Positions 61,528 through 64,000 of a stretch of DNA of 64,000 bases are shown here, piece by piece (position 1 is the first letter of the stretch; every line of letters begins with the position of its first letter). Origin of the DNA: Aurantiochytrium sp. KH105. Lineage: Eukaryota; Sar; Bigyra; Thraustochytrida; Thraustochytriidae. The notes under the pieces were generated by a model. The model had not been told where the DNA came from. It worked only from the letters and a program-made list of their open reading frames with translations, and made no database searches. The DNA is taken from positions 124,001 to 188,000 of the forward strand of contig BGKB01000088.1 in the NCBI GenBank assembly GCA_003116975.1, in the 5' to 3' direction. Position numbers and translations under genes: made by a program.

Positions 61528-62280
61528 GCCTAGGTCGCTTACGAAATTAAAGACGACACGATCTTTCTTCATACTGTTTTTTTTAACCTTCTTCTTTTGT
61601 CTTTGCCTCCTCGTGTGCAAGGGGAAATGGAAACAATTTGCCAAGTTGACAAAATTTGCCAAGCTGACATATCGTCCTAGCCTATCCAGCCTTCTGCGTA
61701 CGTACTAGTGAGACAGACGCCCGCTTGTCAACGAACCAACTTCAACCTGCCACTCACTCTAAGTGAAGCAAATTCGCAAAACCTCCCAAACTCGGCGAGT
61801 CAAAGCTCGCAATCTTGCAACTAGGAGCCCCAAGTAACTCACAGACTCGGCGACTTGAAGCTCGGAAGCGTGCAAATTTCGCAGGTGTCCCAAGTGGCCT
61901 AAATTTGCCCAAATAGAGCTGTTGGGTCACTTTGCGCCATGGGCCCGACGCTCGTCCGGAGAGGTTTAGCTTGGTCGCCGCGCGCCATCCCTTGCGAAGC
62001 CCGACTCGCGCGCAACGCCACGCTGCGCACGCTGCGCGCCACAGTCCTGCGAGAGGCTCGCCCGCGAGCTCTACTGCCTCCCCCCGGACGGTCGCAGGCG
62101 AAACAAGGCGCAGTAGGGCGCGGGCTGATCGAGCGCGCGAGCAAGCGGCCTTCTCCGCGGGCGGCCGGGCGTCGAGACCAAGAAGCAAGCCTTGCAGAGC
62201 TGCAAGCGACCACCGCGCGCGCGTATAGAGCACTCGCTCGCTCGCTCGCTCGCTTGCTTGCTTTGCGGGTGAAGTCTAAG
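61528..62280. promoter_or_regulatory. Upstream region of the LC8 gene with direct repeats
   Basis: Contains TTTGCCAAGYTGACA twice (61637-61670), a diverged direct repeat of about 45-60 bp (61789-61834 and 61848-61896, each beginning ACTCGGCGA and ending CCCAAGT), CAAGTGGCCTAA at 61891-61902, a TATAGA sequence at 62224-62229 and a (CTCG)n tract at 62233-62250, about 30-50 bp before the ATG. A long open frame reads into the LC8 gene from 61939, but that part is Arg/Ala-rich and looks noncoding. Confidence 0.55.
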
Positions 62281-62580
62281 ATGGCGCCGACAGCGAGCTC
62301 AGCCCCTGTGACGTGTGATGTCAAGGCCTGCCATATGGCGCCGGAGACGCGGGACAAGGCCCTTGGATTTATCGCAGATGCAGTCGCCCAGGGCAAGGTC
62401 GAGAAAGATGTCGCAACACAAATCAAGCGAAACATGGATGCACAAGACGCGGCGGGAACCTGGCACTGCATTGTAGGCCAGGATTTTGGAGCCTCTCTTT
62501 GCTTTGAGAACAAACATCTCCTTTTCGTCAAGGCTGACGAGAAACACATTCTCCTTTTCCGATCTTTTGACCAATTGTAA
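62281..62580 (+). CDS. Dynein light chain, LC8/DYNLL type
   Basis: 99 residues from ATG 62281. Matches LC8 along its length: VTCDVKACHMAPETRDKALG, VEKDVATQIKRNMD, the hallmark GTWHCIVGQDFGASL, and HILLFRSF at the end. LC8 is a dimeric hub that binds short linear motifs in dynein intermediate chains and many other partners, and is part of axonemal arms and radial spokes. The loop after NMD is slightly shorter and the beta-strand FENKHLLFVKADEK diverges from animals. No intron is needed. The inner-arm dynein heavy chain and ARL3 in the same window suggest a flagellate. Confidence 0.93.
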   Translation: MAPTASSAPVTCDVKACHMAPETRDKALGFIADAVAQGKVEKDVATQIKRNMDAQDAAGTWHCIVGQDFGASLCFENKHLLFVKADEKHILLFRSFDQL

Positions 62581-62867
62581 AGTCAGTTTCACGAACACAT
62601 CCAAATTATTTCAAACGTAGGCAGTTCCTCTTTCTCTTGATTTCATTCACTGCGCGATTTGCGCCGTGACGAGATCCAAAACAACAGCAATTAACATTCA
62701 ACGCTTTTTGAGCTTTCTATCTGTACGCTACTTCACATGTGAGAGGACCCGAATGGAGGGAAGAGCGACTTGGCTACATGACACTCGCAACGCAAGGACC
62801 GACGGCCACAGCCATCGAAGACGAAGGCGTTTCTCTTTCTTGTAACTTCCCCGATGCAGGACTCGCT

Positions 62868-64000
62868 TCAGTCATGGCCTCGGGGGACGGGGGCGGAGAC
62901 AGCCGCAGCAGCAGCAGAAGAAGAATGAGAGGAAGTCGGCATGAGGACACGATCATGCAAAACTGTCGCTGTTGTCGAAAGGTCCATAAGCTTGTCAAGA
63001 GAGCCGTCGAGCTCAACAGGGTCACCGCGTTCATTGTACAGGGGCGGTGGCGGCGGTGGCCAGGGGAGGATGGGGAAGTGGTGCGCAAACTCCACCATTT
63101 GTAGCACGGTGTCAACATGCGGATTTCCTCCGCAGAGATTTGTTGTGCATTGGCTCACGATTGCCTTGTAGAGCCTTTGTGGGGCTGCCATCTGACACTC
63201 CAACTGATCCATACTGCGCGTGGAAAGATGGAGACCGGTCGTGCCGTGCAGCTGCAGGCGCATGATTTCATCCACTGGAGTCCACCACAGCAGCGCAATG
63301 GCACGCGTGGTTTGCGCGTCTTTCGTAAGCGCCAGCAAAAACAATCCTCGTGCATTCAAGACAAATCTAGCACGCAAGTGTTTTGTCTCACCGAAATCTT
63401 CAAGTGACATGGCCTTTCCTGCACGATGAAGCATAACGGGCTTGACGTCCCTAAAAACGAGCCCATTCACCAATGGCCATGTCTCCGTGTAAGCAAGCAA
63501 ACCGCGCTGAAGGTCTGCCTGTGTGGGCGCCTCCGCACCTGCAACAATGGCTTGAGCCAAAGCTTGCGATACATGCGCTGCAAATCGATCCACCGCGTGT
63601 TGGAATCGCACCATCCATGGCGTCGTGTGCCGCTTGCCCACCCTGCGTCGAACGGCTTTGGGAACGTGGCCGAGACAAACATGCGCACGCTCCGGCGCGT
63701 CGAGATCGAGCCACTGATCGAGTCCACCAGAAATTTGCACACTTGCAGCGAGACTTGCAACATACGCCAAGGCCTCCGGATTACTTGTACACATTTCCCC
63801 ACGCTGTAACGAAGACATACGTTGCCAGTAAAGCAATTCGGCGCGGAGATCGTCTGTCGAGGAGTAAAACCACAGGGATGGCGCGCAAATGAAGGACTCC
63901 AAGCGAATACGAATCGTCCCGCCGGGGTACATTTCGCCCATTGATCCCCCTGGCGGGGATTGCGACACAGACGTCGCGCTCGCTATTGCAGCCGCCAAAA
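62868..64000 (-). CDS. Unidentified protein, 5' end beyond the window
   Basis: The frame is open to the right edge, so the start is missing; at least 376 residues are seen. I do not recognise a family. The visible part begins Ala/Ser-rich, then has a folded-looking region (GGTIRIRLESFICAPSLWFY, LRAELLYWQRMSSLQRGEM, HTTPWMVRFQHAVDRFAAHV). Then comes a segment alternating strands and a helix (HLRARFVLNARGLFLLALTK, TTRAIALLWWTPVDEIMRL) that could be a PH-like fold, which is only a suspicion. Near the C-terminus is a Pro run (LPWPPPPPPLY) and a Ser/Ala-rich tail. No membrane helix is evident. It is convergent with LC8, 287 bp away. Confidence 0.65.
   Translation of the reverse strand, partial: LAAAIASATSVSQSPPGGSMGEMYPGGTIRIRLESFICAPSLWFYSSTDDLRAELLYWQRMSSLQRGEMCTSNPEALAYVASLAASVQISGGLDQWLDLDAPERAHVCLGHVPKAVRRRVGKRHTTPWMVRFQHAVDRFAAHVSQALAQAIVAGAEAPTQADLQRGLLAYTETWPLVNGLVFRDVKPVMLHRAGKAMSLEDFGETKHLRARFVLNARGLFLLALTKDAQTTRAIALLWWTPVDEIMRLQLHGTTGLHLSTRSMDQLECQMAAPQRLYKAIVSQCTTNLCGGNPHVDTVLQMVEFAHHFPILPWPPPPPPLYNERGDPVELDGSLDKLMDLSTTATVLHDRVLMPTSSHSSSAAAAAVSAPVPRGHD

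Noticed and set aside
61939-62280. N-terminal extension of LC8 by 114 codons
   Set aside because: Extension is Arg/Ala-rich, crosses promoter-like repeats, and LC8 proteins are about 90 residues.

Overview
The window is nuclear DNA of a gene-dense, flagellated unicellular eukaryote. The evidence is spliceosomal introns (donors mostly GTACGT or GTAAGT, one with a perfect TACTAAC branch point), an axonemal dynein heavy chain, eukaryote-only proteins (LSM5, SNAPC1, UTP18, TRM6, ARL3, p24, LC8), and no operons or Shine-Dalgarno sites. Coding regions prefer G/C-ending codons, introns are few and short, and promoters are GC-rich with (CTCG)n tracts. My best guess is a stramenopile such as a thraustochytrid/labyrinthulomycete. 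That is inference; no rRNA or other marker is present to prove it. I see no virus, transposon, CRISPR array, rRNA or tRNA gene.

Layout. 0-8 kb: GC-rich DNA with a 21-bp-periodic CAAGTG array, then an aminotransferase (-) whose first exon is 18 nt, diverging from a Dictyostelium GbpA-type cyclic-nucleotide phosphodiesterase (+). 8-25 kb: a 4245-residue inner-arm dynein heavy chain in one uninterrupted frame (-), a protein joining FABP-like, membrane, PX and START regions (-), and a 51-residue Lys/Ala-rich protein (-). 25-29 kb: 3.9 kb of simple-sequence-rich DNA before ornithine decarboxylase (+). 31-38 kb: ARL3 (-), a membrane-anchored limonene-epoxide-hydrolase-like enzyme (+), a small membrane protein (+) and UTP18 (-). 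38-49 kb: a run of spliced, closely packed genes: p24 (+), a ubiquitin-like protein (+), a Cys-rich PLAC8-like membrane protein (-), LSM5 (+), TRM6 (-), SNAPC1 (+) and a HAD phosphatase (+) whose frame overlaps the SNAPC1 stop. 49-62 kb: two tandem, giant SulP transporters with STAS, cNMP-like and EF-hand-like modules; their membrane halves are nearly identical DNA while the tails have diverged. 62-64 kb: dynein light chain LC8 (+) and an unidentified gene (-) cut by the right edge.

Themes. Flagellar and dynein biology: heavy chain, LC8, ARL3. Cyclic-nucleotide-type sensing: the phosphodiesterase and both SulP proteins. RNA machinery: LSM5 (U6 snRNP), SNAPC1 (snRNA transcription), TRM6 (tRNA m1A58) and UTP18 (rRNA processing). 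The least conventional items are the SulP pair with its probable gene-conversion tract, the FABP-TM-PX-START protein, and the ubiquitin-like protein with a duplicated VPxGxxxGxxF module.
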